Assembly: GCF_030052815.1 (NCBI RefSeq)
Contig: NC_079495.1
Location: 55,716,773 to 55,780,772, forward strand
DNA length: 64,000 nucleotides
Source: Hevea brasiliensis
Lineage: Eukaryota; Streptophyta; Magnoliopsida; Malpighiales; Euphorbiaceae
Direction: 5' to 3'
This document shows, in pieces, positions 25,575 through 38,941 of the stretch (positions are counted from its first letter, which is position 1; every line of letters begins with the position of its first letter). The position numbers and the translations under genes were made by a program. A model generated the notes under the pieces. The model was not told the DNA's origin. It made no database searches and worked only from the letters and a program-made list of their open reading frames with translations.

Positions 25575-26352
25575 GATTTACTAAAAAAAACAATCAGTTT
25601 TACAACCAATAATTGCAATTGATTGAAATCGATTGCTATTAACAATATATTTATAATTAGTTGCTAAATCAATTGCTAATTAATATTAAAAAAATATTAA
25701 ATATACGGTTAGTAATAGATTTTAAAATTGATTGCTATTAGTAACTGATTAAGAAATCAGTTACTAAAATCTATTGCTAATAGCAATTGATTTTTCGGTT
25801 ACTAATAATAACCAATTTAGAGAATCAGTTGCTAAATTAAATAATTGTTTTAATTGGCTCCAAAGTTAGCAATCAGTTGTAAAAATTGGTTGCTAAAGTC
25901 GGTTGTTATTTACAATCGATTCCTTATCAGTTGCTAATAGCAATTGATTTTTGTAACAAATTGTAAATTAGTTGCTAAATTTATTTCCCAAAAATTCTCG
26001 CCAATTTTTTTTTATTTGCAACTGATTTGTGAGTTAGTTGCTAGTAACAACCCATTTTTGCAATCGATTAAAATCGGTGCTATTAGCAACCAATTTTATA
26101 ATCAATTTATTCCCCAAAAATTTCTTTTAACAATTTGCAACAGATTTGCAAATTGGTTATCAGCAGCAACCGATTTTTGCAACCAATAGAAATCAGTTAC
26201 CAAATTTTTTTCCTAAAATTTCTGCCCAATTTTAAAAGAAATTAGCCACCGACATTTGGTTGCCAAAATCAATTGCTAATTTATTTATATAAACTACTAC
26301 TCATTTTTGTCCCATTCTCATTTTTACTCTATTTCTTCTATTTTCTCTCATT
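25575..26352. mobile_element. DNA transposon, left half (CACTA-like), with subterminal repeats
   Basis: The segment is packed with copies of a short motif in both orientations, approximately GCAACCGATTT and AAATCGGTTGCT, for example around 25610-25660, 25770-25800, 26040-26080 and 26160-26200. Dense inverted subterminal motifs are typical of CACTA (En/Spm) elements. The start, TTTACTAAAAAAAAC near 25576, resembles the complement of the far end (CACTACTTACAAAAAAAA at 55502-55519). The other half resumes at 54653 after a retrotransposon insertion. No transposase is visible, so it would be non-autonomous. Superfamily assignment is tentative. Confidence 0.5.
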
Positions 26353-26357
26353 TTCTT
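26353..26357. repeat. Target site duplication TTCTT, left copy
   Basis: TTCTT here matches TTCTT at 54648-54652, bracketing the large nested retrotransposon at 26358-54647. Confidence 0.8.
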
Positions 26358-27079
26358 TCTCATGACCCAACCTATGGGCTGGACAGGTACTAGGACTTGG
26401 GCCGGACCGGCACTAGGACCTGGGCCGGCATAAAACCCCCGAGGCCCGTAGTAAGCCTTACTGTTCTCAAACCCATGACTAGGCCCACAATTTAGGCCCA
26501 ATATGCATATAAAATAATTTAAATTAAACTGTTATAATTTTATTTCGGGCCAACTTAACCCAGTAATTATCAGAAACTAAAATTAGGGGAGCCCAGCTCA
26601 ACCCTGTTACATCATTTGCAAACTATTTAAAACTCATAAAAATTTTTCATTTGTTAATACAAAAACTTAAATTCATGCAATTCCTGATAGGATTAATACT
26701 ACTACTAGTACATGCAGAGTTCTAAATTACAAATTTAGATAATAATAATATAGTTAAGTAATTTTTTCATAACCTGCGAGGAAAGGAACAAGTTATTCTG
26801 AAAAATGTCTCATCCTGTAGCCTGAAAAAATATGGTGAACAGGAGTGACCATTCGACTCAGAGAGTAAAATACTAATTTTAAGTATAATTTCTATAGCTA
26901 TCTAAAGCTAATGCATCCTAAAGAGTGGAATGTAACACTATCAAAATTTTTATACACATTACATCATAACAACAAAAAGGCAATTTGGAGCACTCACACA
27001 CCCAACACTGTTCAAACAGTACATATATGGGAGCTGATCCCCTATACAGCTCTCTTAATCCAACCTCTGCCAGCGAGTG
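26358..27079 (-). mobile_element. Outer element left LTR, piece 1
   Basis: Matches 52161-52859 of the intact LTR nearly base for base: the gacccaacctatgggct opening, then aggcccacaatttaggccca (26481), then cgaggaaaggaa (26778). It ends at the GAGTG target duplicated by the family A solo LTR. Confidence 0.9.
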
Positions 27080-29159
27080 TGTAACACCCTCCCGATAGCA
27101 ATTCCGTACATTCTACTGTTCCGGTGACCGGTGTCGGTCCGGACAGCTAGAATGTCCGGAAAAATATTTAAACTAAAGTGAGGAACCATAATTAACTCAA
27201 ATATTAATAAGAAAAATTTAGTAAAAATTTTAGAAATAAAATACAAACAAGTTAAACGAGCCGGTGCCCTAGCGATGGGTAACCAGAGGGAAGTTGCGGT
27301 TCTCGCAACGAGGAGCTCTAGACCCGGGAAAAAATTCATAAAATAATTTTTGGGACTCCAGAGAAGGGTTATTGAGGTTCCCATGGCATTAGAATGCCAA
27401 GAAAATACCTAGAAAAATTTTTCAATCTGTATAGATAATTTTGACCCGTTAAGCCAAACGGAGGGCATTTTGGTCATTTCGCCTTCAGAGGTGATTTTTG
27501 GCCGACTTGTCCAGCTAAGTAAATAATTAATATGACATAAAATATGAAGAAACATTACTAGAAATTAAATTGAAAATGAGTAGTGGAGGAAAGAAAAGAA
27601 AAATACAACATATGCAATTTATGACATCATTGTGATGTCATTTAAAATTACCAACCAATCACAATTAAGCAACCATTTGACTAACTAATTAAAGAGATAA
27701 ATAAAGACTAAGGAAGACCAAAAACCAGTAGCCATCCCTCTTTCCTCAAGTGCAGCCGAAACCTTTGATTTCCCTAAACCTCCATTAATCCTTCAACCAA
27801 AGCTCAATTTCCTCCTTCATTTCACCCTAAAACCCTAGAGACCTTTCACTAAAATTTGTTCTTACACCTTGCAAAACCTTTTGGCAGCCAAGAAGAAGAG
27901 AAGAAAGTGAAGAATTTGAGCTTTTGAAAAGCTCCTAAGTGAGGTTAGTGCTATACTTTCACTCTCACTCCTTTAATCCTTGCTAGAGCATCTTTTAAGT
28001 TAAGAAATTGTAAGAATTTGAAGTAAATCATATATGTTAGAGTATCTTCAATTTTCGGAAGCCCTAAGGAAGGATGAGTTTGATTGTTTTAATGAATTTA
28101 GAGTGGCTAGAAATGATGTTTAAGGTATGAATATGCATGGATGTTGAACTAGTATGCTAATTGAGGTTTATGGGTAAATTGAATTGGACATTAGGGTTTT
28201 GAGAAGTAAAAATTGATTTGGCTTATGAAACTGTTAAAGAACACTCTAATGGTCAATTAGTGACCATTTGAGGTATGTTGACCATAAATTGGACTGAAAA
28301 ATGGCATGGCAAAGTGGAATGGTAGGCTGCCTAAAGACAGCAGAATGGTGACTAAGATTTCAGTCCAATTACACAGCCATAACTTTGGTTGTGTTGGTCC
28401 AATTGGTGTTTGGCCAATTGGACATGAAACTAGGCTTATAATGGCACATTTTTGCTGAAGAAACCATGCCCAAAAGACCAAAGCAAGAGGACCAAAAGTT
28501 GGCCCCAATCCGGATACCCTGCACAAAGACTGCAGAATGACCAAATGAGCGAATCGCTCATTTGGCCATAACTCACTGTAGATTTGGTCAATTGACCTGA
28601 AATTTTACAGCAACAAGTTAAGACATAGACAAACAACTTTCATGAAGGAACCTACCCCAAATTATGACCAGAACCAATTCAAAAATGCAATCACAGTCAC
28701 TGTTCATGTTACTGTAGATGTGGTAATTTCTGCAGAATGGAAATCCGGCCAGCTGTGATCTTTGGGCCATATCTGGAGCTACAAAACTCCAAATGGAGTG
28801 ATTCAAAAAAAGAAATTCAACTAGACAAAATAAAGAACAACTTTCATGTTTGTCATTTCTTCAAATTCTCACTGCAACAGTGCTTAATGGAACAGTAAAC
28901 ATATGCTTCAAAAACTGAAATTTTCTACCCTCTTGGTTTTAAGTTGGAAATGGTAATGGTGACCAATTCCAACAAGTTTTAAAAGCAAAATGTGGTATGT
29001 TGGGAGTGCCAAAACCAATGTACCTAATTTCTACCTAAAAGTCAACATTTTAGTTGACCATAGAGGTGAATAGTAACACCGAAACTTGAAATTCAAAGAT
29101 TGAAGAATTTTAAAGTATCGAATGCCCTAGTATACCTAACAAGATTGGTTTGGATAGTT

Positions 29160-29335
29160 TGGCATGCCAATAGGGTTCAGTTAGCAGTACTGCACATGGA
29201 AATATGCCATTCCGTGATTTCATGGCTTTTAGCCATTCTGACTTTATATTGAGACTTGGCCTTGTGCCTGATGTTATTACAGCTTATTAGCTGTTCTGTT
29301 GCACACCGGGAGATGCATATGTGACCGATGGTGTG
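29160..29335 (+). repeat. Hairpin array in family A solo LTR
   Basis: Perfect short inverted repeats in series: TGGCATGCCA (29160-29169), ATGGCTTTTAGCCAT (29222-29236), GGC/GCC (29258-29260 with 29266-29268), CAGCTTATTAGCTG (29280-29293) and CACACC/GGTGTG (29302-29307 with 29330-29335). It parallels the array at 301-505; individual stems differ in sequence while the pairing is kept. Confidence 0.65.
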
Positions 29336-29527
29336 ACGGCCCGAGGTACTAGGTACCCAGCCGATTTACCCGTTATCGATCCGATGCCTAGTGTAGGTTA
29401 CTTGGGCAACCAAATGAATGAAAGTGAACAAAGTTAATGAATTAATGTATATACCCATACTAAACAAATGAATCATACACATTCACTACATATTTGTTTT
29501 CTTGCTATTTTCTTTTATTTTATTATT

Positions 29528-29556
29528 GCACCACTAAGCATTATTGCTTAGCGCGT
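29528..29556 (+). repeat. Conserved GCACCACTAAGC stem-loop, family A
   Basis: CTAAGCA (29534-29540) pairs with TGCTTAG (29545-29551) around a TTAT loop, followed by CGCG. It is equivalent to the stem at 939-956 and related to the CTGAGT/ACTCAG stems in families B and C. Confidence 0.6.
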
Positions 29557-30200
29557 TGCTTTTGCCACGCGTAGGTACTGGAGATACAGATCATGAGCCC
29601 AAGAGACCACGCATCGGGTGAGTCTATCCTGCAGTTCTGCTCAGTGTCCGTGTCACCTCAACTTCTGCAGTGCATTGGTAGGACACTAGGTGTCATTTTG
29701 GCATTCTGTAATTAATTTTGATTTTCTTATATGTAATTAAACTTGTATAATGTATATTGATGTTCATGTAAATTATAAAAATTGTATTTGTAAATGGAAA
29801 AGTAAATGTTTATTTGTGATATATATGTGATCATCACATGTGATGGATGACTGAGAATTGAAATTGAAATGTTGAGATCTTGATATTGAGTTTTGTGATG
29901 ATATTGGAGTTGAGAATGAATGATTTTGTTTATTGGAAGTGTTTTTCACAGGTTCCGAAGAACTGTTTTCTCCATTTTTAGCCGGTACTCTGCCGGATTT
30001 TCTTTAAAAATTTTCGGAACCTTAAATAATTTATAATTTCAATAAATGACTTAAATGAACTATATTTCACAAATTATATTCAAAACTATGATGAAAATGA
30101 ATTAAAAAGAATAAAAATGATTGAGATAAGATAGGGTGTTCCGATACACCGTGTGACATAGCTTACTCGGATACACTGTAGCTGGGTAAGGGGTGTCACA

Positions 30201-30297
30201 GAGTGTCTCTCAAGCCGAACTTTCACTTAATAAACCAAATGCGGGGTCCCAACGAGTGTCTCTCAAGCCATGTCTACCCGTCCTGTCCATATCCAAC
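30201..30297 (-). mobile_element. Outer element left LTR, piece 2
   Basis: Matches about 52857-53011 of the intact LTR (gagtgtctctcaagcc repeated twice, ccaaatgcggggtccc); the intact copy has one more 'gtctctcaagcc' unit. It ends at the CCAAC target duplicated by the family B solo LTR. Confidence 0.88.
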
Positions 30298-33200
30298 TGT
30301 CACACCCTACCCCTCTGTAAGGCATAACATGATCCCGTAGTATACCTAATGAATTACCAACTCCGTCTACTGATAACCCATTAAGTACACTACAAGGGAT
30401 TTTAAAAACTTTTCTTACTTCTTTTACAGTGGTGAGCATTATTTACAGGTGTTAAAGACTTTGATGAACTGAAGTGAAACAACTAACTCATTTGGTTTAT
30501 TTGGAATTTCTGTAAAAATTTTGGCAGAGTGCCATCTATATTTTGGACAAAACAGTTCTTCAGAAAACCTGTAAAAAAGCACTTCAATATGTATTTGCAA
30601 ATCTCAACTCCAACATATTTTTCAACACAACATATTTCTCAACTCAAATCCATAGTGATTTTTCGAAGACTGAGATAAAGGAAATATAATACAAAACTAT
30701 TCAAGTAAATGAAATCTCAAATTTACATTTACAATAATTTACATTTAATTACATACCAAAATGTTTTACAAGAGTTTTTATACAACTGCTCAAATAATTT
30801 ACATACATATTATTACATGCTTACATCAAAACCTATGTACATGGGTATATCTATGATATACGAGGTGATCTGAATGTATCCTCAAAGCAACTTAATCATC
30901 GCTCTATGCTCTTCTTACTGCGACGAGATGCAAAGCTATCATTGAGTGGTGAACTCGATGGTGCACAACTATAATTTAAAACATAGTACAATATACATTG
31001 ACAAATTTCTGATAAATAATTTGAGAATCTGAATACTGATCAAATTTCACAACTCAAAATATTCATTGCCAATAATGTAAATCATTTGTATAAATGACTT
31101 GGAGCACAAAATTCAATTTATCAAATCATGACTATCCATTTAAGTAATTCCAACAAAATCAATTATACATAAACCATAATTGAAATCACCATTCCTTACC
31201 ATTCAAAAGCCATTCTGTATCTCAAAAATCATTATGTATCTCAAAAATCAATATGTATCTCAAAAATCATTATGTATCTCAAAAATCAATCTTTATCTCA
31301 CTAACTATGCAAGACTAATCCGAAAGGGCCATATTCGATGTGATTCTAACTCCCTATGGTCGGGAGGTCGACCGATTCTAACTCCCTATGGTCGGGGAGG
31401 TCGAATCATCGTGCACAGTACCATCACAATAATGAATCTTCCGCAAGGGCCATAACGATAAAATAAACTTAGATCTAACCTCAAATCAGAGGAAAATCTA
31501 AGCCTGTGCACGTACCATGGTAATCAAAACACAACTAACTCCATTGTCTTCTCAACAAATGAGAGAGACGGGTAATAACCTAGTCAAGCATCTATAGTGA
31601 GATATAAAACAATATTACAATCCATTTAGTGAGCATAAATCACAATATAATTCGATTCAAAGTCAATTCTAATATCCAATAAATTTTTATGCTCATCACA
31701 ATTCAAATCATAAATTTGCATTTTTCCATGAAAATTACCATAACAATTCAAAACATGTTCTATCACAATTTTCCAAAACATATTTTGTTCAATCCATAAC
31801 AATGCTTAATACTTGTGGAAATACCATTTCACAAAGCTGAATTCATACATACTATAACAATTTTCAATAATCATTGAATTAAATCCAATGCTTGTTAAAC
31901 ATAATACATAAGAAAAATATGTCATTTAATCATATGAAATATTCAAAGTAAAATCAGTTAAAAACTAGTTGTGCACAAACACAATTTAAAACAATAATGT
32001 ACAATAGTCATAATTCATTTCAATTGAAAAATTCAAAAGAAATAGCCATTGTGCACAAACCTCTGATGACTGTCTCCCTGATCTGGACTCAGTGTTTCCT
32101 TCCCTTTTGCTGAGTCCTTGTTAACTGAGAAACACAATTTGAAGTGTTTCAGTGCTAAATTAAACTGTCTCTATCGATGGTGTTTGGTAAATAATGCACT
32201 GAACTCAATTATTCACTTAATCACCTAATATACCAACCCTCATTGCGTTTTAGGTAAATTAGGTCTTAGTGTCGTTAATATGTCACATTCGATAGGGTTT
32301 TAGGTTTGGTACGTTTTACCAAAGTCATTTCCTTGTTTAGTGCATTTTAGTGCAAATTGCTGGATTCCGGGATACTGGTTTGACCTAACCGGACGATCTA
32401 GTTCCCTCGGTTTTCGGGTCTCGGTCGAAACTACAAACTTGTAGATCTAGGTCTTATTGCACGCGGGGCAAAATTTCAGGTCAATCCGAGTTAAGTAGAC
32501 CAAGTTATGGTCATTATACTATTGCTGGTCAAATGGTACCATTTTAGGTCAATTTTTGGTCAATTTGGTCAACTCTGGTTCGGCCAGTTTTTGGACCCGA
32601 ACTTGTGCAAGCTTTTTGACTTGCTTCTGGTCATTTCTGGGCTTTGGTGTCTTCATAAGACTTGTAGGTATGGGTCTTAACTATTCTTGGTTAAAATTTC
32701 AGGTCAATTGGACCTGGTTTGAGTGAGTTATGGCCTAAACACTCACTGCTGCCCAATTGGTCATTTTTCAGGTCCTAATTGCACCTAATCCGAATTGGTC
32801 ATTTTCTTAGGTCACCTTGCAAGCAGAATTTTGGTATGGTTTCTCAATGAAAGTTGGCACATTTTGTGCCTAGTTTCACCTCAAATTGGTCTCATACCAA
32901 TTGAGGTTACACATTTAAGGTTATAGGCTAAAATGTACACTGCCCTTGATTACTTTGCTTAACACACATCAACTACACACATTTACTTTGCAATTTGTTT
33001 ACTTCCCTACCAATCTGTTTTGGTACATTAACCACAGTATAATCTACTTTACATTAACATTATTTTGGGCAGATTACCGTTACCCTCAACACACCAAATA
33101 TAATTCACATTTACAATATCTCAATACCATTGCATACACACCTAAACACCACTAATTCTCACATACACTTTACACAATAATTTCATACACATATCCTTCA

Positions 33201-34436
33201 TTCCTTAATGCCACAATTCTGCCAACACTCCCATGAATATACACATTTATTCAAGTGTCCCCAAGGCTGCCGAAATTTGTCCTTCAACATCAAAGTGCCG
33301 TCCAACTTACCAATTCCCATCCAAGTGCATAAATCACCATATGAACATGAAATAATTCACTAGGCTACTAAATCACCATGATCAACATTATTTCTCATCA
33401 ATTATATACACAAATATCTCATCAAAAACGTGACTCATGGCTGTCCAAAATGAAAACAACAATAACTCTTCAAACTCAAAATTTTCCTTCACCAAACCAA
33501 CACCCATAACATGCACACAAAACTTAACAAAGGAATTCTCAAAAAATGCAAACTTACCTTTAATTGTAACTTGCTAAACCTTCACCAAACCTCTCAAAAT
33601 TGGTATCAATATCTTCCTTGTGATGTGTAGACCATTTTTTGTGAAGGAACTTAAAGGATTGGAGTTGAAATGGAGAGAGGAAATCAAGCTTTACACAACA
33701 CGTCCATGGAGGTTTCAAGGTTCTTCATTTCGGCAAGTTGAATGCAAATGAGGAAGATGAATTATTCAGCTGCATTTTAAGTGTACACATGTCCCACTAT
33801 GTATTTAATTAATCCCCTTAGTGGTCCACTAAAAAAAATTGTATCATATAATAAGCCAAATGTGCATTTATTCCACATTAACCCATGATTTTTCACTATT
33901 TATTTTAGGTACCACCAATTTAATTTTTCATTTCATTTTCTAAGTGTAATATTATTTATTTTTAATGGACATTTATGTCAAAAGACACTTCAGGATGTCA
34001 AATGACTATAATGCCCCTGTTCGGGTGGCATTCCCGATTTTTCGGTATTATCGGGTTTTGTCTGTTTTTCGATTTCTCACTTTTCTTTGTACTAATTATT
34101 TAATTTTTCTTTGATCTTTCTAATGATATTTATTCTTCAATAAGGTTCTATTTAAGTCCAAAAAATGTTTTCAATGGTTCCCGCATCGCAGGCCGATCAA
34201 CGGTCCACGCCGTGACTTCCAAAGTGTCACCCATCGTGAGGTTTCCCGGCTCGTTTAACTTGATCACATTTCTTTGCTATCATTTTTCCTTTGTTTTTCT
34301 TGTACTTTCTTTTCTTGTATTTCATTATTTTATGTCTCCTCACTCATATCGAAGTACGGTTCTTGGCATCCTAGCTGTTCGGACAACACTAGTCACCGGA
34401 GCAGCAGAACGCACTACCGAACTTTGGGGTGTTACA
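30298..34436 (-). mobile_element. Family B solo LTR, complete (4.1 kb), minus orientation
   Basis: It starts TGTCACACCCTACC at 30298, ends GGGGTGTTACA at 34436 and carries a perfect 5-bp target duplication; no interior remains. It is the reverse-oriented counterpart of the copy at 57587-61575, sharing the terminal blocks, the two hairpins at 31342-31407, the gacgagatgcaaagctatca region near 30920 and the CAATTGGT...ACCAATTG inverted repeat near 32884-32907. No ORF here shows protein-family motifs; 31180-31455 and 34212-34532 are chance frames in LTR sequence. The LTR interrupts the left LTR of the outer element. Confidence 0.92.
31342..31407 (-). repeat. Two tandem hairpin units in family B LTR
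   Basis: Two units of about 32-35 bp. The second is a nested inverted repeat: GATTC (31374-31378) pairs with GAATC (31403-31407) and CTCCC pairs with GGGAG inside it. The first unit has lost its outer GAATC arm. The inverted copy at 60531-60599 has both units intact. Confidence 0.7.
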
Positions 34437-36025
34437 CCAACACTATACCACACGCACGCCAATGCATGCACACTGCTCCAAATTACCACAAACAACATCC
34501 ATGGTGATTCATCAATTAAGAATGCAATATAAAACGTGCCTAGTGTTTAACTACATAGATACATATTTATAAGTGATGCATGGGCATGCTTGAACATATA
34601 ATAGCATCAAAATTATAATTAAAATTAATATTTTACTCACAGTAAACGAGGATTATTGTGGCTGCTAGATGGAGGAAAATAGTTGACCTTGATCACCTAA
34701 ATAATTATATTATAAATTTATTAGTACTAAGACAAAATAAAACTCTAAAGAGACAATAGACAATCTAATTTATGCCGAAAATTCGGCAGTGTTTCTCCTA
34801 TACCTAGGATCTACCAAACCGGCACAAAGATTCAAATAACACTTCTAAATTCTCAATTTCCACAATCACATCTCATCAACATCATATGGCCCCTCTTGGG
34901 CCCTCCAAATCTGACAATAGTCATAAACTTGAAAAATTACGTTTTAGTTCCTATAATTGACATTTCATAAAAATTCACTCCGACAAGCTCTAAAAATTCT
35001 AAAATTTTTCCCCGCAGTCCTTAGCAATATTATAGAGCTAATGCAAAAGGAATTACAATTTTTTAATCACCCATGAACATTTTATGAATTGTATTCTAAC
35101 CCAGTACAAGGTAAAAATTGAGCAGTGTAGAGTTCGGGTTTATCTATGCCAAATCTGACACTTGAAACATGTCTAGAACATCTAAAAATGCTAGGATTGA
35201 CTATAATTTATATCACATTCTGAGATGGGCCGTCGGACAGCCGGATCTGGCTGAAAATGCAGTCCCAAGCCGGTGAGCTATCAACGATCTGATCGCACCT
35301 AAATTAAGTCCAAATTTTATTAATAATTATCATAAAATTATTTTTAAATTTTGGGAATTGAAAAAGTTCAAAAATCTCACCAAGCGATCTGGACCGTCCG
35401 ATTATTGCCTTTTTCAAACGGTGTCCAATAAGAGCGGGACCGGACCTATCTCGAAGATCTCATCGTCCTGAGTCCATCGGTGGCCTCAAATTTTTGATCC
35501 GACGGTCGGATTGCTGGAAAAGTGGCTAGAAAGCCACTGTCGTCACTTTCTCTCTCTTCGTTTCTTGCCGGGAAACTCCACCATTTCGGGTATGGCTGGT
35601 CGGAAAATGGAGCTGGGTTCATGGGGAGTTAGTGGCAGCTTGGATCACCGGCATTGGTGGCCAAAATCGGCCGGAAAATGGCCCGACTTTCTCTCTCCCT
35701 CTTCTTTTTCCTTCCCTTTCTTCTCTCTCTTTCTCTTCCTCCTGGCTGCCTGCTGCAGTGGCTGCCGCTGCCTGACGTCATCCTGAGGTGGGGAGTCCCA
35801 CCGGTTCCTCGCCAGCGCTGACGCTTGCCGGCTAGCCAAAAAGCGAGAGGAAGAAAGTGAGCGGGAGAGGGTGACGCGGGAGAGGGGAGAGGGGGCTGCT
35901 GCTGCATTTTTAATTTTCTGATTTACTTTAATTAAACTATTTATTATTAATTTATTTATTATTATCATCTTCCTTTATTTTAAAATCAATTCAAATAAAT
36001 CCTATAATATTAATAACATAATATT
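34437..36025 (-). mobile_element. Outer element left LTR, piece 3
   Basis: Matches about 53012-54603 of the intact LTR: the accacacgcacgcc block, catatggcccctc block (34884 against 53453), the 'gatctggaccgtc' block and a G+C-rich section with ggaaaatggagctgggttc (35604 against 54186). Open frames at 35511-35968 on both strands lie in this G+C-rich part and do not stay in the same frame in the other LTR, so they are not supported as genes. It ends at the ATATT target of the Ty3 element. Confidence 0.9.
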
Positions 36026-36781
36026 TGTCACACCCTATCCCTTATAAGGCATGACATGTTCCCGTAGCATACCTAATGAATTACCAAACTCCACCTACAG
36101 ATAACCCATTAGTTATGCTACAAAGGATTTTAAAACAAACCATAACTTTTTATCTTATCAATTCTTTTGCGGAAAACTGTATGAGAATAGTTAAAATTCC
36201 ATGTAAACATTCATTGGAAATAATGATAGACTAAATATTGCAAAAGTTACATTTTCATAAGTCTCAAAATGAAATACAAAATAGTTACAAACTCAAAATG
36301 TGATAGCAATGCAGTGCTTTTAAATGCAAACTGCTCAATGTTCGTAAATCTTACAAATAGGTACAAAATACATCAAAAGGAAATTAGAAAGGTATACCTA
36401 CTATATATCCCCACAATCAAAATCAAAATGTTGCTTCCAAGTCTCACTCAAAGACCTTCTCCTTTCCCTTCTCATGACAAAGATAAAGAAGCTATCGCTG
36501 AGTATATCACTCAGTGGTGCACAACTAAAATTTCAAAACTTAAGGTAAAAACACAATTTGTCAAAGCATAACAAATCACATCCTTCTTAAGCATGAAAAC
36601 ATCACAATAGTTCTAAGTTCATAAGAACAATTTATTGGAATAACATTTCAAATGAGAAATCACATTTCATAAATCACAATTCACAAAGCATTAGTGTTGC
36701 CAACATCAACACACAGTTTAGGCCATAACACAAAATTTCACGATCACTGCCGTGTTGTAAACCACGATAAAGCAATCTCAA

Positions 36782-36917
36782 CCTCACTAACCGTTATTAA
36801 TGAGGGAAGGGCTAGCTAGCTAAGGAGTACTCATGTAGTCTTACCCTAGTAACCATTATTAATGGGAGACATAACCAATATCAATTATAAAACCCCAAGT
36901 AGCCGTTACTACTGGGG
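36782..36917 (-). repeat. Array of three hairpins in Ty3 LTR
   Basis: Three inverted repeats with related loops: CCTCA/TGAGG with TAA/TTA inside (36782-36805); GTCT..CCC with GGGAGAC (36838-36870); and CCCC-A-AGTAG with CTACT-GGGG (36893-36917), a 9-bp stem with one bulge. Loops 1 and 3 both read CCGTTA. The same array lies at 45083-45218 in the other LTR. Confidence 0.7.
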
Positions 36918-37560
36918 AGTTCCGAAGGGACTATCATGCTAACTGTGGTTTCAAAACAACTTTCAAGAGTTTCTAAATCAATAATCACGTTTGCAAAACA
37001 ATAGCACATTCAAATCATCATAAAACCCATAAAAGGGGTGGCAACACACAAATTCCTCAAATACAAGAGAAAAACATACCTCATTCAAAACAAACTCATT
37101 TCAAATCAAACTCATTCAAATAAACTTATTCAAATCAATTTATGAAGTTAAAACAAAGAAAAAGGTTAGTTGTGCACAAACCTTCAATAATTCTCCTTCT
37201 TTGTTACCTACTTCTCCTTGTCCATTCCAACTTCTTTTTCTACTGAAAATAAACAAATAGAATACCTCAATACCAATCTCAATTGCTGCCAAGAACTCAT
37301 TACATGCATGTCTAATGCATCCCAAGTTAGCTTTGAAAATTTTAGAATATTTTGGTTTTGGGATAGCTTGGTGCCCCAATCTTTGAACCCAATTTTTACC
37401 TAGTTTCGATCATAATTTGGTGAGATGTTCTTCATGAAAATTGTTCATTTAGGTCTTAACTTTATTTTCCTTTTTGAATCTCCTAATTCGGAGCTGTGTA
37501 GCTCAAGTTATGCCCAAAACACCATTACTGTTCACGTCACTGTTCATGCTGCAGATTTTG

Positions 37561-37960
37561 TTCTGGCAGATTTATCGATCCAAATTCGTTCAGCAATTTG
37601 ACCAAGTTAAGTCCATAATTTGGTCTAATGTTCTTCATATGAAATGTTCTACTATGTCTTAGGTTTCCATCGGTTTAAGAATCGCCTAAATCAGAGTTTT
37701 CTAAAGAGAGTTATAGCCTTGCAAAATTTACTGTTCATTTGGTCAATTTTAGGTGCCTAGATTCTGGCAGATTCGGTGACCCGAATTCGTTTCACAATTT
37801 GATTGAGTTAAGTCCATAATTTGGCCTCAAGTTCTTCATATGAAATATTTTACTATGTCTTAGGTTTCCATCGGTTCAAGAATCACCTAAATCGAAGTTT
37901 TCTAGAGAGAGTTATAGCCATTGAAACTTTACTGCTCATGTGGCAATTCTGCAGTTTTAC
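37561..37960. repeat. Tandem duplication, about 201-bp unit, in left Ty3 LTR
   Basis: The block beginning TTCTGGCAGATTT at 37561 recurs as TTCTGGCAGATTC at 37762; both continue with aagtccataatttgg, ttcttcatatgaaat, tactatgtcttaggtttccatcgg-like text and gagagttatagcc. The right LTR has one unit (45863-46020). Confidence 0.85.
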
Positions 37961-38863
37961 AGATTCAGTAGCTCAACTTTGCTCAATATTTGATTGGTTA
38001 ATGTCATAATTTGGGTTTGTGTTCTTCATGAAAGTTTTAGGTCTATATCTCATCTAACTACTGGTAGAATTTCAGGTCATTTTGACCTGCCTAGCTCGAG
38101 TTATGACCCAAACATGATTACTATTCATGTGTATTGTTCATACTATAGTTTTTCAAGTTTGGTCAGTATGTTCACTAGGTTTTGGTCACTTTTTGGGCAT
38201 GCTTCCTAAATGAAAATTGTGTCATTTAGTGCCTATTTTCAGTCTCAATTGGTCCCATACCAATTGGACTTGTAAAATTTCATTTTTGGTCCCTCAAAGT
38301 TGACTTTTGGTCATGCTTCATACCGAATCCGAATTTGGCTTTGATTTAAACACTTCTAACACACTTAATTAGGTCACAAATGGCCATTTCTTTCCTTAAA
38401 CTATGTCAAAGACATCATTTAGCACTTTTTTATATTTTTGGTCTCTAAACCCTAATGTTCAAAACCCTAATTTTTCTCCCATTTGGCCAAAACCCTAGTT
38501 TCGGTTCCATATATGTTTTCTTTCATTTTCTTATAAAATTTCATCATAAATTAACTTCATTCCAAGCTTATACAACTAATCTAACATGAGAAGAAAATTA
38601 CCTCTTGTTGATTTCTTTTCAACTTCACTTTTCTTCCAATTCTTGTTCTCCTTACTTTTAATCTCTCAATCAAAGATCTCTTTGATATTTTCTTTTAGTG
38701 GGCTATGGAATTTACGAAGGGAATTTAAGGGAATTAAAACTTGGGAGGGGAAATCAATGAGGGGAAGAAGTGCAAGAAGAAGAGAAAAAGAGAGAGAGAG
38801 GAAGAGAGAGGAGAGGGTGGTGGCATCTTATGAAAAAAAGAAATGAAGAAGACATTTGTCTTC

Positions 38864-38867
<4 letters not shown>

Positions 38868-38937
<70 letters not shown>
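38868..38937. repeat. (TA)n microsatellite in left Ty3 LTR
   Basis: About 70 bp of pure TA. The other LTR has the same tract at 46968-47032 followed by TTTA repeats. Frames across it encode only Ile-Tyr runs and are not genes. Confidence 0.98.

Positions 38938-38941
<4 letters not shown>

Larger units (their letters stand above)
27080..30200 (+). mobile_element. Family A solo LTR, complete (3.1 kb)
   Basis: It begins TGTAACACCCTCCC at 27080, ends GGGGTGTCACA at 30200 and has a perfect 5-bp target duplication, so a single LTR remains where a full element once stood; loss of the interior by recombination between its two LTRs is the usual explanation. Landmarks are an AT-rich first kilobase, a TATA-like stretch near 29440-29460, a hairpin array at 29160-29335 and the GCACCACTAAGC stem-loop at 29528-29556. 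The start matches the partial copy at 62625 and the end matches the partial copy at 1-1626. ORFs inside (for example 28257-28544 minus) have no family signature. It interrupts the left LTR of the outer element. Confidence 0.92.
27075..30205. repeat. Target site duplication GAGTG around the family A solo LTR
   Basis: GAGTG at 27075-27079 and again at 30201-30205, immediately outside the TGTAACACC start and GTGTCACA end. Confidence 0.9.
30293..34441. repeat. Target site duplication CCAAC around the family B solo LTR
   Basis: CCAAC at 30293-30297 and at 34437-34441, directly outside TGTCACACC and GGTGTTACA. Confidence 0.9.
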